Below are positions 31,904 through 41,378 of a DNA stretch of 64,000 nucleotides, in pieces; position 1 is the first letter of the stretch; each line of letters opens with the position of its first letter. Location: the NCBI RefSeq assembly GCF_013391695.1, contig NZ_JACBGH010000005.1, forward strand, positions 124,001 to 188,000, read 5' to 3'. The DNA is from Thiomicrorhabdus cannonii (lineage in GTDB: Bacteria; Pseudomonadota; Gammaproteobacteria; Thiomicrospirales; Thiomicrospiraceae). Made by a program: the position numbers and the translations under genes. The notes beneath the pieces are model-generated. The model did not search any database, had not been told where the DNA came from, and saw only the letters and a program-made list of their open reading frames with translations.

Positions 31904-32203
31904 TTAAGGTAGCACTTTTTTAAAGGGTTTCACAATGACTTTTTCATAAACGCCGGCGGCCAGATAAGGGTCGGCATTGGCCCATTCTTGCGCCAATTCC
32001 AGCGATTTGAACTCAGCTACAATCAAGCTGCCGCTAAAACCTGCCTCTCCGGGTTCAAGCAAATCAACCGCCGGATTAGGCCCCGCCAGTACCAAACGGC
32101 CCGAATCGGCCAACGCCTTTAAGCGGGCAATGTGCGCCGGACGCGCTTCGACACGCAATGGCAGACTATTGGGAACGTCAAATGCAAAAATCGAATACAA
32201 CAT
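31904..32203 (-). CDS. yciI: YciI-family protein
   Basis: 99-residue protein with the YciI-like ferredoxin fold: [20 protein letters not shown] at the start, then [11 protein letters not shown] with the conserved His, the AGPN segment, and [30 protein letters not shown] at the end. The family includes dehalogenase-like and muconolactone-isomerase-like proteins, but YciI itself has no firmly established reaction. It lies between yciB and the S24 peptidase gene on the same strand. The yciB-yciI adjacency is conserved in gammaproteobacteria. Confidence 0.88.
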   Translation of the reverse strand: MLYSIFAFDVPNSLPLRVEARPAHIARLKALADSGRLVLAGPNPAVDLLEPGEAGFSGSLIVAEFKSLELAQEWANADPYLAAGVYEKVIVKPFKKVLP

Positions 32204-32224
32204 AATGATTCTGTCCTTGTTGTG

Positions 32225-32851
32225 TTAGGGGCGCTCTTGAGAAGAAACGCTCTTTTGCTCCACCGGATTCATCGGCAACTCTTCGCCGCCGTCGGCCAAT
32301 TTAGCCCCCTCGGCTTCCGAATCCGACTCCTGGATATAACGGCTGATATAGAAACCTTGCAGAATAATAAACACCACTGTTAAGCCCATCAGGCCAAACA
32401 GTTTGAAATCGACCCAGATATCGGTGCTGTAATTAAACGCCACATACAGGTTCAGCACCCCCGCCAGCACAAAAAAGGCGATCCACATCATGCTCAAACG
32501 CGTCCAGATGGGATGCGGCAAATGCACTGCCTGGCCCATCATGCGCTCGATGATCGGCTTCTCGCCGATGAAATGACTGCCCAAAAACACCAGTGCAAAG
32601 CCCCAGTTGACAATGGTCGGCTTCCATTTGATGAAATTCTCATCCTGCAATATCAGGGTGAGCCCACCCAGCACCAGAATCAGTGCCAGGGTGATAATGT
32701 GCATCTTCTCCACACGTTTATCTTTCGCATAAACATAGGCGACTTGCGCAATGGTCGCCACAATAATCACGGCGGTCGCTACATAGATGTCGTACATCTT
32801 GTAGGCAATGAAAAACAGTACAACGGGAAAAAGATCAAATAATAATTTCAT
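32225..32851 (-). CDS. yciB: Inner membrane protein YciB (intracellular septation protein A)
   Basis: 208-residue membrane protein with five to six hydrophobic helices, matching the YciB/IspA family: MKLLFDLFPVVLFFIAYKMY at the start, KWKPTIVNWGFALVFLGSHF in the middle, and RLSMMWIAFFVLAGVLNLYVAF near the end. The last 35 residues are an acidic cytoplasmic tail. Relatives take part in envelope and septum integrity. It is the first gene of the leftward cluster and is divergent from yciV. Confidence 0.88.
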   Translation of the reverse strand: MKLLFDLFPVVLFFIAYKMYDIYVATAVIIVATIAQVAYVYAKDKRVEKMHIITLALILVLGGLTLILQDENFIKWKPTIVNWGFALVFLGSHFIGEKPIIERMMGQAVHLPHPIWTRLSMMWIAFFVLAGVLNLYVAFNYSTDIWVDFKLFGLMGLTVVFIILQGFYISRYIQESDSEAEGAKLADGGEELPMNPVEQKSVSSQERP

Positions 32852-33014
32852 ATCAATGGGTTACACGGTAAAGGTCAATGTATTCTCGGCAAAATCCCTG
32901 CTCAATCACTCGGCTTAAAGATTTTGCGCGTATAATGAAGCCAAATTCTAGCGGTGTTTGCCTTGGATTGAAAGCAAATCCGGCAATTTAAGCCTTGTAA
33001 CCAAAGTAGTTCTC

Positions 33015-33887
33015 ATGAAAGTCGATTTTCATTGTCACACCCAGGCCTCCGATGGCGCCTTGTCGCCTCGCGCGCTCATCGACCTGGCCAAGCAGTATGC
33101 CGTGACTCATCTTGCCATCACCGACCACGACACCACCCGCGGTTACGAACAGGCACTGGATTATGCGGGTGCGCAGGGCATCCAGCTTTTTAGCGGCGTA
33201 GAAGCCTCCTGCGAATGGGAAGGGCACAGCATCCACATTGTCGGCCTCGATTTCGACATCAACAATGCCGCGCTGCAACAGGGACTGCAACACATCCGTG
33301 ACCTGCGCTGGCAACGCGCCCAGGCCATTTTGGAAAAGCTCCTTGAAAAACCGAACTTCAACCATCTGGACCTGCCCGACCTGTTACAGCAACAGGTCGG
33401 GCAGGGCGTGGTCGGCCGCGGCCATTTTGCGCAAATACTGATAGAACAGCATTACGTTAAAAACTCGCAACAAGCCTTTGATAAATATCTTAAAAAAGGG
33501 CGCATCGGTTACGTTAAAAGCCAATGGCCGGCACTCCAACAGGTGGTGGAATGGATTACCGGAGCAGGCGGCGTCGCGGTGATCGCGCACCCGGGCATTT
33601 ACGGTTTTACCAGCCGTAAACTCAACCGCCTCATCGAAAGTTTTATTGAAGCCGGCGGACAGGGGATTGAGGTTGTCAATCAGTCACGCCACAGTGCCGA
33701 TATTACCGGCATGGCCGAACGCGCCAAACGTTACGGTTTGCTGGCTTCGCTGGGTTCCGACTTCCACAGACCGGAACAGCACTGGCGCGGCCTGGGTTGG
33801 CTGGCTCCCTTGCCGGCGCACTGCGAACCCGTCTGGCAGGCATTCAAAACGCCGCTGCAACCGAGTCTGCCGTCATCCGTCACTTGA
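33015..33887 (+). CDS. yciV: PHP-domain 5'-3' exoribonuclease YciV (RNase AM)
   Basis: 290-residue PHP-domain phosphoesterase. Metal-binding motifs are DFHCHTQASDG at the N-terminus, ITDHDTTRG, and VIAHPG and SDFHRPEQHW further on. E. coli YciV (RNase AM) trims 5' ends of rRNAs and degrades short oligonucleotides. The ATG at 33015 is chosen because the product then begins right at the first metal motif; upstream in-frame residues have no counterpart. It is divergent from yciB and followed by yciO, the same neighbourhood seen in E. coli. Confidence 0.88.
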   Translation: MKVDFHCHTQASDGALSPRALIDLAKQYAVTHLAITDHDTTRGYEQALDYAGAQGIQLFSGVEASCEWEGHSIHIVGLDFDINNAALQQGLQHIRDLRWQRAQAILEKLLEKPNFNHLDLPDLLQQQVGQGVVGRGHFAQILIEQHYVKNSQQAFDKYLKKGRIGYVKSQWPALQQVVEWITGAGGVAVIAHPGIYGFTSRKLNRLIESFIEAGGQGIEVVNQSRHSADITGMAERAKRYGLLASLGSDFHRPEQHWRGLGWLAPLPAHCEPVWQAFKTPLQPSLPSSVT

Positions 33888-34001
33888 CGGCTAATCGCAG
33901 TTTCTGCCTGTAAGCCAATACAACACCGGCAACAGGCAAGTGTTATAATATCCGGCAAATCAACGCTTTTCCTCTATTCACAATTCAGCCAAGGCCTTAC
34001 C

Positions 34002-34625
34002 GTGAGCAAAGAGTGTCAATACATTTCCGTACACCCCGACAACCCGCAACCGCGTTTACTGCAACAGGTCGTCGATATTCTGCAGCAGGACGGCGTTATC
34101 GCCTATCCGACGGAATCGGGTTACGCCCTGGGCTGCCTGCTGGACAATGCCGAGGGAGCCAAACGTATCCGCACCATCCGCCGCTTGGATGAAAACCACG
34201 AGCTGACGCTAATGTGCCGCGATTTGAGCAATCTGTCGGAATACGCCAAGGTCGGCAACTCGCAGTTCCGCTACCTGAAAAGCCATCTGCCCGGCGCCTA
34301 CACCTTTATACTGCCGGCCAGCCGGGAAGTCCCCAGACGCCTGCAGAGCCCAAAACGCAAAACCATCGGCTTGCGCGTCACCCCCAACACGGTCACCAAC
34401 GCTCTATTGGCCTATCTGGACAAACCGCTGCTGACCGCCAGCCTGATTTTGCCGGGAGAGGAGCTGCCGATGACCGATGGCTGGAGCATTCGCGAAGAGC
34501 TGGATCACGCCTTGGATGCGGTGTTGGATGGCGGCTACAGCGGCCATGAACCAACGACCATTATCGACTTTACCGAGGATGAACCGATACTGGTTCGCCA
34601 AGGGCAGGGGGTCTTTAGCGAATGA
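34002..34625 (+). CDS. yciO: YciO (Sua5/TsaC-like) protein
   Basis: 207-residue member of the Sua5-YciO-YrdC superfamily. The GVIAYPTESGYALGCLLDN block forms the nucleotide pocket, and KRIRTIRRLDENHELTLMC and PGAYTFILPASREVPRRL are characteristic. TsaC/Sua5 members make the threonylcarbamoyl-AMP intermediate for t6A in tRNA; the YciO branch does this weakly or not at all in E. coli. The start is a GTG at 34002. It overlaps the M50 protease gene by 4 bases. Confidence 0.88.
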   Translation: MSKECQYISVHPDNPQPRLLQQVVDILQQDGVIAYPTESGYALGCLLDNAEGAKRIRTIRRLDENHELTLMCRDLSNLSEYAKVGNSQFRYLKSHLPGAYTFILPASREVPRRLQSPKRKTIGLRVTPNTVTNALLAYLDKPLLTASLILPGEELPMTDGWSIREELDHALDAVLDGGYSGHEPTTIIDFTEDEPILVRQGQGVFSE

Positions 34626-35275
34626 ATGAACTGACGCTCATTCAGAAAATCGCAGTATGGGCCTTGCCGGTGATTTTTGCCATTACCGTCCACGAAGTGG
34701 CGCACGGCTGGGCAGCCTCCAAACTGGGCGACCAAACCGCACGCATGCTCGGCCGTTTGACGCTCAATCCGATTAAACACATTGATCCGTTGGGCACCAT
34801 TGTTGTTCCGGTCGTCCTGTTGGTTTTGGGCGGTTTTGTGTTTGGCTGGGCCAAGGCGGTACCGGTTGACGCCCGCAATTTCAAACATCCGCGCCGCGAT
34901 ATGGCATGGGTGGCCATGGCCGGCCCCGGCTCCAATCTCATTATGGCGATTCTCTGGGCGGCGGTTGCCAAAATCGGCATGCTGTTGCAACTATCCCAAC
35001 CGGAGATCGGCGTATTTTTAATATACAGCGGTCTGGCCGGCATCAGTATCAACCTGATATTGCTGGTGCTGAATTTACTGCCGATCCCGCCGCTTGACGG
35101 CAGCCATGTGGTTTCAGCCATTTTGCCGCCGGCACTGGCGTGGCAATACAACCGCATCGCCCCGTTCGGCTTTTTTATTATTCTAGGCTTATTGCTGCTG
35201 GGCTTGCTCGGCCCCATTCTGAGCGGCCCGTACAGCTTCTTCCAACAATTCATTTACGATTTTATCGGGCTCTAA
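34622..35275 (+). CDS. Site-2 protease-family (M50) membrane metallopeptidase
   Basis: 217-residue membrane protein with a HExxH zinc motif (TVHEVAHGW, about residues 21-29) in the first helix. A second M50 motif, the aspartate in LLPIPPLDGSHV (about 153-164), lies in a later helix. It has the compact 5-6 helix layout of the stand-alone M50B peptidases and no PDZ domain, so it differs from RseP. The substrate is unknown. The ATG lies within the last codons of yciO, implying translational coupling. rluB follows after 27 bases. Confidence 0.85.
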   Translation: MNELTLIQKIAVWALPVIFAITVHEVAHGWAASKLGDQTARMLGRLTLNPIKHIDPLGTIVVPVVLLVLGGFVFGWAKAVPVDARNFKHPRRDMAWVAMAGPGSNLIMAILWAAVAKIGMLLQLSQPEIGVFLIYSGLAGISINLILLVLNLLPIPPLDGSHVVSAILPPALAWQYNRIAPFGFFIILGLLLLGLLGPILSGPYSFFQQFIYDFIGL

Positions 35276-35302
35276 AGCCTCAACACAGAAACGAGATAGA
35301 CG

Positions 35303-36193
35303 ATGGAAACCATTCCCGGAGAAAAACTCCAAAAAATTCTGGCCCGTGCCGGCTTCGGTTCACGCCGCGCGGTTGAAACCCTGATCAGCGAAGGCAAGGT
35401 CAAGGTCAACGGTCGCGTGGCGCAGCTGGGCGAGCGTGCCACAGAGAACGATCTGATCAAGGTCAACGACCAGCCGGTCAAAGCCACGCGTCTGGCCAAG
35501 CAGCCGACACAGGTCATTCTTTACAACAAACCCGAAGGTTTGGTCTGTTCCCGCAAGGATGAAAAAGGCCGTGAAACCATTTTTGATCAGCTGCCGCGCA
35601 TTATCAACAGCCGCTGGGTCAGCATCGGCCGCCTGGACATCAACACCAGCGGTCTGTTGATTTTGACCAATAACGGCGAGCTCGCCAACCGTTTGATGCA
35701 CCCGTCTTACGAGGTGGAGCGCGAATATCTGGTGCGTGTTTTCGGCGAAGTGCCCGACAGCATCATCAAACAACTCAAAGAGGGCATTATGCTCGAAGAC
35801 GGTCCGGCCAAATTCGATAAAATCAGCCGCCTGCCCGGTGAAGAGGGAACGATGAACAGCTGGTTCCGCGTGGTCATTAAAGAGGGGCGCAACCGCGAGG
35901 TGCGTCGCATGTGGGAATCGCAGGGCGTGCAGGTCAACCGTCTGCAGCGCATCCGTTATGGCGAATTTCAGTTGCCGCGCAACCTGCGTAAAGGTAAGAC
36001 TGAATCTTTGACGTGGAAGCAGATCAACCAGCTGCTTAAGCGTGTCGATTTACCGGAGGAAGCGCGTCCCGATCTGCGTCCGCATACCACTGAAAAAACG
36101 AGGCCGGTGAAAAACTCGCGCAACGCACAACGCGCCATTAGCGGCAAGCAAAAGCGTACGATCCACGATTTGAACGACTTTAAAGGCAAGTAA
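35303..36193 (+). CDS. rluB: 23S rRNA pseudouridine synthase RluB
   Basis: Makes pseudouridine at 23S rRNA position 2605 in E. coli. An N-terminal S4 RNA-binding domain (KLQKILARAGFGSRRAVETL, residues about 9-60) is followed by the catalytic domain. The Asp nucleophile is in GRLDINTSGLLILTNNGELA. The C-terminal tail is basic and disordered, as in RluB. 296 residues is normal. It ends in a conspicuous palindrome enclosing a copy of the dispersed repeat. Confidence 0.93.
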   Translation: METIPGEKLQKILARAGFGSRRAVETLISEGKVKVNGRVAQLGERATENDLIKVNDQPVKATRLAKQPTQVILYNKPEGLVCSRKDEKGRETIFDQLPRIINSRWVSIGRLDINTSGLLILTNNGELANRLMHPSYEVEREYLVRVFGEVPDSIIKQLKEGIMLEDGPAKFDKISRLPGEEGTMNSWFRVVIKEGRNREVRRMWESQGVQVNRLQRIRYGEFQLPRNLRKGKTESLTWKQINQLLKRVDLPEEARPDLRPHTTEKTRPVKNSRNAQRAISGKQKRTIHDLNDFKGK

Positions 36194-36215
36194 CGCCTTC
36201 AAAATCAGAGAAAAG

Positions 36216-36255
36216 GCATTCTGAAAAACCCAACAGGCCGGGTCTTTCAGAATGC
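36216..36255 (+). terminator. Palindrome enclosing a dispersed 12-mer after rluB
   Basis: GCATTCTGAAA (36216-36226) and TTTCAGAATGC (36245-36255) are perfect 11-bp inverted arms. Between them lies an exact AACAGGCCGGGT (36232-36243), whose ACCC and GGGT ends can extend the pairing. It lies between convergent genes and probably acts as a terminator, although a T-run is missing. Confidence 0.65.
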
Positions 36256-36267
36256 GCTTGCAATCAC

Positions 36268-36897
36268 TTAATTCTTTTGCCCATCAACAGACGCTTCTTC
36301 GGTTTTGAGAATTTCCAGATTTTCCAGCCAAAGAATTTCATCGGCGTGATCGCCATTATCCATAAAGGTGGTAGAGGTCTTCCAATACCAAGCATCCTTT
36401 TTACTTTTAACATCGACCAGAAGACCATTGATCTGAATAATATCTCCGGTGCGCACCGATTTAAGCTGCATGGTAATTTCTTCGGTTGATGGAATAATAT
36501 GGATATTGGCCATATTAAATCTAGCCTCGAGTTTTTTAACCGGCATACCTTCACTATGCCACGAGAACCAGCGCATATTCTGTCTGAACGTGAATTTGTC
36601 AACAATCGCCTGATCCGACATCATTTTCCAGCCCATTGCTAAATCCACCGGCGAAACGTCGGAACCACGATCAAAATAATAAGGCTCCTGCGAAAGTACC
36701 TTACCTCTCATGTCTAAATCGGCTTTGGGGATCAATTCATGCTCTTTATAAGTAAAGGCATCACTGTAAGTGATTGGAGATAACGTCGGAACAGCATCCG
36801 CTTCCACGCCCGGTTCAAGCTTAACCACATCCGCCGGTTTTAAATAAAAATCCCACGCAAAATAGGCTGCAACTAACAATACAATCAGCTTTTTCAT
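36268..36897 (-). CDS. Membrane-anchored or exported protein of unknown function
   Basis: 209-residue protein that starts with one hydrophobic segment (KKLIVLLVAAYFAWDFYL), probably an uncleaved membrane anchor since no clear cleavage motif follows. The rest is soluble, with SPITYSDAFTYKEHELIP, then DRGSDVSPVDLAMGWKMMSD, NMRWFSWHSEGMP and AWYWKTSTTFMDNGDHADEI. The layout resembles proteins annotated as 'membrane protein' next to lysine-rich operons, but I do not recognise a family. It is a single gene between rluB and rnhA. Confidence 0.6.
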   Translation of the reverse strand: MKKLIVLLVAAYFAWDFYLKPADVVKLEPGVEADAVPTLSPITYSDAFTYKEHELIPKADLDMRGKVLSQEPYYFDRGSDVSPVDLAMGWKMMSDQAIVDKFTFRQNMRWFSWHSEGMPVKKLEARFNMANIHIIPSTEEITMQLKSVRTGDIIQINGLLVDVKSKKDAWYWKTSTTFMDNGDHADEILWLENLEILKTEEASVDGQKN

Positions 36898-36996
36898 ACA
36901 ATATCCAAATCACTTACGAGTGTTTCAACACTCACTTTTACCAAGACCATAGTAAAATTACCACACTGCCCACCATCTTGCCAGTCATGCGCCACA

Positions 36997-37479
36997 ATGA
37001 ATCACCAAGACTTCATCGCCCAAAGCGATTATTTGAAAATCTACACTGACGGCGGCTACGAAGCACGGCAGGATAAAGGCGGGTGGGGCGTGGTGTTTAC
37101 CAACCAGACGGCTGAGCAAATCACACTGCACGGGCATGCCAGCCAGACTTCCAGCCTGGAGATGGAACTGACCGCCGCCGTTAAAGCGTTGGAATGGCTG
37201 GCACAAACTCCCTATCCGCAACAGATCGATCTGTTTACCGACTCCAAAATTCTGATCGAAGGCCTTGGCGGCAAGATTGCGCGCTATCGCCGACAGAACT
37301 GGCTTCATCTTTCCGGCAGGCCGGTCGCGTCGCGTCTGCTATGGGAAAAACTCGAGCTGCTGACGCAACAGATGCGGATTAACGTGCATTGGATTAAAGG
37401 CCATGCGCGTCATGCCGGCAACCTTCAGGCCGACCAACTGGCACGCCAAGCCAGATTAAAAGAGCATGTCGCACTTTAA
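36997..37479 (+). CDS. Ribonuclease H-family protein
   Basis: 160-residue RNase H fold. The four carboxylates are visible: Asp in KIYTDGGYE, Glu in SSLEMELTAAVKAL, Asp in DLFTDSKILIEG and Asp in LQADQLARQA. The KGHARHAGN loop with its His precedes the last Asp. It belongs to the RNase HI group that removes RNA from RNA-DNA hybrids. The sequence diverges from E. coli RnhA, for instance YTDGGYEARQDKGGWGVV replaces the usual TDGSCLGNPGPGG. Specificity could therefore differ and I leave the symbol empty. It is convergent with slyX, overlapping by 4 bases. Confidence 0.85.
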   Translation: MNHQDFIAQSDYLKIYTDGGYEARQDKGGWGVVFTNQTAEQITLHGHASQTSSLEMELTAAVKALEWLAQTPYPQQIDLFTDSKILIEGLGGKIARYRRQNWLHLSGRPVASRLLWEKLELLTQQMRINVHWIKGHARHAGNLQADQLARQARLKEHVAL

Positions 37480-37691
37480 TAATGCGGCGGCGGACTCTCT
37501 TGACTGGGATCACGCACCGATTCTTCGCGCAGGGTTTTCAAATATTCGGACAACAATTTCAACTGCCGCTGCAGGGTTTGAATCTCCTGATGCTGCTGCG
37601 CCACGGTTTTCTGTAGCGCCTCCAAGGTGTCGTCCTGAAAGGCTTGGACAATTTCAATCTGCTGTAAACGTTCTTGTATATCGGTATTCAT
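37476..37691 (-). CDS. slyX: SlyX-family protein
   Basis: 71-residue helical protein that is almost wholly coiled coil: residues 5-55 are rich in E, Q and L with heptad spacing (ERLQQIEIVQAFQDDTLEAL). The C-terminal SQESPPPHY tail is characteristic of SlyX. The function is unknown. Start ATG at 37691. Its last codons overlap the end of the rnhA-like gene, so transcription is convergent. It lies just downstream of the M61 peptidase gene, 27 bases away on the same strand. Confidence 0.88.
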   Translation of the reverse strand: MNTDIQERLQQIEIVQAFQDDTLEALQKTVAQQHQEIQTLQRQLKLLSEYLKTLREESVRDPSQESPPPHY

Positions 37692-37718
37692 TGGATGCGT
37701 TCTTTGGTTGAATGAATT

Positions 37719-39527
37719 TTAAAGCGGCATCTGTGCCTGTAACCAGGCCGACTCGCCCGCCAGGCTCAGCTGCACGCGATCCGCCACCGGCGGCAACAGC
37801 GTGATGCAGGTTTCACGCAACTCATCGCGACGGAAATAGTGGCAGCGCCAAACCGCTTCCTGCTGCAGCAATCCGCTGCGTTTCAGACGGTTTTCAAGCG
37901 ACGCGACACTGGCGATTTTCAAACCGTTAATGGCCACAATCTCGTCCCCGGCAGAAAGCCCCGCCAGATAGGCGGCCTGATCATGCCAGACGTGCGTGAT
38001 TTTTACGGTTTGATGCTCGGTATCGACCACATTCACGCCAAGATGGCGGCTTAAGGCGGCCGCTTCAGAACAACCGCCTTTATCGCCAAGCGATACCGGC
38101 GCTCTTAAATTGAAATCGATATTTTCCTCCGCAAACCAACTCTCGAACGGCAAATCTTCCGTGCCGTAGAGGTAGCGATTAAAGAAATCGTCTAAATTCA
38201 AGCCGCTGATCCGGGCACACAGCTTTTCAATCTCAAACTCCTGCAATCCGCGCCCTGTCTGACCGTAATGCTGCCATAGATGCAACAGCACATCATCCAG
38301 CGACTTGGCGCCCAATGTCTGTTGGCGGATTTTCAAATCAAGTGCCACTGCAATCAGACTGCCTTTGGTGTAATAGCTGATAATCGCATTCGGGGCGTTT
38401 TCATCCTGCTGATAGAACTTGGTCCAACTGTGCCAGCTTGATTGCGCCACCGACTGTTTGAAACGCCCCGGCATGCGATACACGCGTGTCATCTGCTCGG
38501 CTAACAACTTGAGGTAGCGGTTTTGATCAATCAAACCGGCGCGCAGCAGAATCAAGGCATCGTAATAAGAGGTCACTCCTTCAAACCACCATAACTGATT
38601 GGTAAAGGCCGGTTCCAACAAGTCGGATTGCTGAATCACCGCTGGCTGAATGCGCTTGACGTTCCAGAGATGGAAATATTCGTGGCTGCAGAGTTCCAGA
38701 AACTGCAGATAGGCGTCGGTCGCTTCCTGCATGCCGGGATAGGGGAGGTCGTCACGACTGCACATCAACGCCGTGGAATTGCGATGCTCCAATCCGCCAT
38801 AATCGTTGCCGGTCACCATCACCTGAAAAACATATTGCTCAATCACCGCCGGCTCGCCGAACAGACGAATTTCGGTTTCGCAGATTTTGATCAGATCTTG
38901 TTTCAGACGCTCGAAATCGCATTCGAACAGGCCGGTCAACACCATCTTGTGGGGGATGCCACACGCCTCGAAACGAATCTCGTGAAAATTGCCAAGCTCA
39001 AAGGGATAATCAATCAACTCGTCGTAGCTTTGCGCACCGTAACGGCCAAAACCGTCCTTATCCACTGCCAACGCCGGCATACCGGTGGCCACGCGCCACT
39101 GCTGCTTAAGACTATGTGCGCTGTGCTGCAAATCAAAGGTGCAGGCGGCATCACGTTGGCTCTGAACCGCCAGAAAAACCGACGTGCCGTTGAAAAAGGC
39201 GTGCGACGCATCAAAGTGCGCGCCGCGTACCGACAAATCCCACGCATAAACCTGATAACGGATTTCAACCGCCTCGCCGCTGGAGGCGAACTGCCAGCGC
39301 GACTTGTCCAACGCCTGCAATTCAACCGGCTCGCCCTTAAGCGTGGCGGCACGAGGCGCAATCAGATGTTTCGAAAAATCCCGAATCAGATAACTTCCCG
39401 GAATCCAGTTGGGCAAATACACCACCTCACAAGGCGTTTGAGGCTTTTCAATACGCAGGCTCACTTCATACAAATGACCCGCCGGATCCTGCGGAACGAG
39501 TGTGTAATGGAGTTCTGCGCGCTTCAT
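37719..39527 (-). CDS. M61-family glycyl aminopeptidase with PDZ domain
   Basis: 602-residue metallopeptidase. The zinc motif HEYFHLWNVKRI lies near the middle (about residue 285) and is followed by the family's Glu-containing segment FTNQLWWFEGVTSYYDALIL. An N-terminal beta-rich domain precedes it. A C-terminal PDZ domain (about 505-570, HVWHDQAAYLAGLSAGDEIV) completes the family architecture. Related enzymes remove N-terminal glycine residues. No signal peptide is visible, so it is probably cytoplasmic. Start ATG with AGGAAA upstream. Confidence 0.88.
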   Translation of the reverse strand: MKRAELHYTLVPQDPAGHLYEVSLRIEKPQTPCEVVYLPNWIPGSYLIRDFSKHLIAPRAATLKGEPVELQALDKSRWQFASSGEAVEIRYQVYAWDLSVRGAHFDASHAFFNGTSVFLAVQSQRDAACTFDLQHSAHSLKQQWRVATGMPALAVDKDGFGRYGAQSYDELIDYPFELGNFHEIRFEACGIPHKMVLTGLFECDFERLKQDLIKICETEIRLFGEPAVIEQYVFQVMVTGNDYGGLEHRNSTALMCSRDDLPYPGMQEATDAYLQFLELCSHEYFHLWNVKRIQPAVIQQSDLLEPAFTNQLWWFEGVTSYYDALILLRAGLIDQNRYLKLLAEQMTRVYRMPGRFKQSVAQSSWHSWTKFYQQDENAPNAIISYYTKGSLIAVALDLKIRQQTLGAKSLDDVLLHLWQHYGQTGRGLQEFEIEKLCARISGLNLDDFFNRYLYGTEDLPFESWFAEENIDFNLRAPVSLGDKGGCSEAAALSRHLGVNVVDTEHQTVKITHVWHDQAAYLAGLSAGDEIVAINGLKIASVASLENRLKRSGLLQQEAVWRCHYFRRDELRETCITLLPPVADRVQLSLAGESAWLQAQMPL

Positions 39528-39629
39528 GTGATTTCCTTTTTAGGTTGATACGTGGGTCTTTTGAACATTGAAAAAACAGCCATTCATTATAGTAAAAAGG
39601 AATGACGCAAGCGCGCTAAAAAAACCGCT

Positions 39630-39648
39630 ACCCGGCCTGTTGAGTTTT
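39630..39648 (-). repeat. Dispersed 12-mer with T-tract upstream of gltX
   Basis: ACCCGGCCTGTT (39630-39641) followed by GAGTTTTATT is an exact reverse-form copy with its T-rich flank. It is unpaired and lies in the divergent region between the M61 gene and gltX, where a terminator would make little sense. Confidence 0.7.
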
Positions 39649-39768
39649 ATTTTCGGTGAAAAATCGGATTTGAAAAAGAGGCCATGCAACGTTGCGGAAA
39701 GTGTGAGATTTAACCCTCAAGCGTTTATAATACGCCTTTATCTATTTTTACGTAAAAAGGAACGCCTT

Positions 39769-41181
39769 GTGATCCGCACTCGATTTGCCCCCAGCCCGAC
39801 AGGTTACCTCCACATCGGAGGGGTGAGAACCGCACTGTTTTCATGGTTGTACGCCAAAAAACTTGGCGGTGAATTCATTCTCAGAATCGAAGACACCGAT
39901 CTGGAACGCTCAACCGAAGAGTCGGTAAATGCCATTCTGGAAGGCATGAGCTGGCTGGAGCTGGATTACGACCAGGGTCCTTTTTACCAAACCCACCGTT
40001 TTGAGCGTTATAAAGAGGTGATTGATCAACTTCTTGCCAACGGCCACGCCTATTATTGCTATGCCACTCCGGAAGAGCTGGACGAAATGCGCGAAGCGCA
40101 AAAAGCGGCAGGCGAAAAACCGCGCTACGACGGGCGTTTCCGTAATTTTGACGGCACTCCACCCGCAGGCGTTCAACCGGTTATCCGCTTTAAAAACCCG
40201 ACTGACGGCGAAGTCGTGATTGAAGACATGGTCAAAGGCCGTGTGGTGATTGCCAACAAGGAGCTGGATGACCTCGTCATCGCGCGTTCCGACGGCACTC
40301 CGACCTACAATCTGACCGTGGTGGTCGACGATTGGGATATGGGCGTGACCCACGTTATCCGCGGGGATGACCACCTTAACAACACGCCACGCCAGATCAA
40401 TCTTTACAAAGCGATGGGCGCGCCGCTGCCTAAGTTCGCCCATATTCCGATGGTATTGGGCGAAGACGGCAGCCGTCTGTCTAAGCGCCACGGCGCGGTC
40501 AGCGTGCTGCAGTATAAAGAGCAGGGCTTCTTGCCCGAAGCTTTGCTGAACTATCTGGTGCGTTTGGGCTGGTCGCATGGCGATCAGGAGATTTTCAGCA
40601 TTGACGAAATGATCGAGCATTTTGACTTGAACAACGTCAACAGCGCGCCATCCACTTTTAACGCTGGCAAACTGCTATGGATCAACGAGCAGCATTTTAA
40701 AGTGGCTAAAAAAGAACACCTGTCACGCCATCTGGCTCCCTTTATGGCAGAGTTGGGTTGCGATCTGTCACAAGGGCCGGATCTGGCGAACGTTGCCCAC
40801 CTGTTGCGCGACCGTGCCAAAACCTTTATGGAGATGGCCCAGGCGGCGGTCTATTTCTATCAGGACTTTGAGAGCTTTGAAGAAGGCGCCGCCAAAAAAC
40901 ATTTGCGTCTGGTGGCGGCCGAACCGCTGCAACTCTTATTGAATAAACTGGAAGCAGTGCAGGAATGGCAGGCGGAACCGATTCACGCAGCCATCAACGC
41001 CGCTGCAGAAGAGCTAGGCGTCGGCATGGGCAAAGTCGGAATGCCTTTACGCGTTGCCATTACCGGAGGCGGACAGTCACCGGCCATTGACGCAACGGCG
41101 GAACTGATCGGCAAACCGCGTTGTATCGCTCGCCTGCAAATGGCTTTGACTTATATTGCGGCGCGTGGAGAAGGGGAGTAA
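39769..41181 (+). CDS. gltX: Glutamate-tRNA ligase
   Basis: Charges tRNA-Glu with glutamate. The class I signatures are present: HIGH variant [17 protein letters not shown] and KMSKS variant [10 protein letters not shown]. The GTG start at 39769 gives 470 residues beginning [18 protein letters not shown], the normal N-terminus, and has AAAAAGGA 8 bases upstream. A longer open frame to the left adds non-homologous residues. Three tRNA-Glu genes follow within 1.1 kb, so enzyme and substrate are physically linked, although a terminator and a separate promoter lie between. Confidence 0.96.
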   Translation: MIRTRFAPSPTGYLHIGGVRTALFSWLYAKKLGGEFILRIEDTDLERSTEESVNAILEGMSWLELDYDQGPFYQTHRFERYKEVIDQLLANGHAYYCYATPEELDEMREAQKAAGEKPRYDGRFRNFDGTPPAGVQPVIRFKNPTDGEVVIEDMVKGRVVIANKELDDLVIARSDGTPTYNLTVVVDDWDMGVTHVIRGDDHLNNTPRQINLYKAMGAPLPKFAHIPMVLGEDGSRLSKRHGAVSVLQYKEQGFLPEALLNYLVRLGWSHGDQEIFSIDEMIEHFDLNNVNSAPSTFNAGKLLWINEQHFKVAKKEHLSRHLAPFMAELGCDLSQGPDLANVAHLLRDRAKTFMEMAQAAVYFYQDFESFEEGAAKKHLRLVAAEPLQLLLNKLEAVQEWQAEPIHAAINAAAEELGVGMGKVGMPLRVAITGGGQSPAIDATAELIGKPRCIARLQMALTYIAARGEGE

Positions 41182-41212
41182 GCCCTTTCTCCGATAGACA
41201 ATTAAGTTACAC

Positions 41213-41246
41213 AAAGGCCGTTTTAAACGGCCTTTTGACTTTTTTA
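41213..41246 (+). terminator. gltX terminator
   Basis: AAAGGCCGTTT (41213-41223) and AAACGGCCTTT (41225-41235) form an 11-bp stem, followed by TTTTTT a few bases on. It lies 31 bases after the gltX stop. Confidence 0.85.
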
Positions 41247-41332
41247 GGCACGGCAAATCAAGAAGTTAAGCAAGGCGTCATCAAACCCTCAAAAAAATAT
41301 CAAAAAACTCGCATATTTTTTCTTGTAAACGC

Positions 41333-41360
41333 TTGACCAAAGCCGCTTTATCTATATAAT
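41333..41360 (+). promoter_or_regulatory. Promoter of the tRNA array
   Basis: TTGACC (41333-41338) and TATAAT (41355-41360) are 16 bases apart, 18 bases before the first tRNA. The CGCCAC stretch just after the -10 is GC-rich, as expected for a stringently controlled tRNA promoter. Confidence 0.75.
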
Positions 41361-41378
41361 ACGCCACATCAACTCGAG

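Noticed and set aside
38628-39548. 306-codon rightward frame opposite the M61 peptidase
   Set aside because: Overlaps a well-supported peptidase gene; shadow composition (His/Arg/Gln rich), no motifs.
39568-39768. Upstream extension of gltX by 67 codons
   Set aside because: The extension has no counterpart in GltX, and the GTG at 39769 has a good ribosome binding site and the normal N-terminus.
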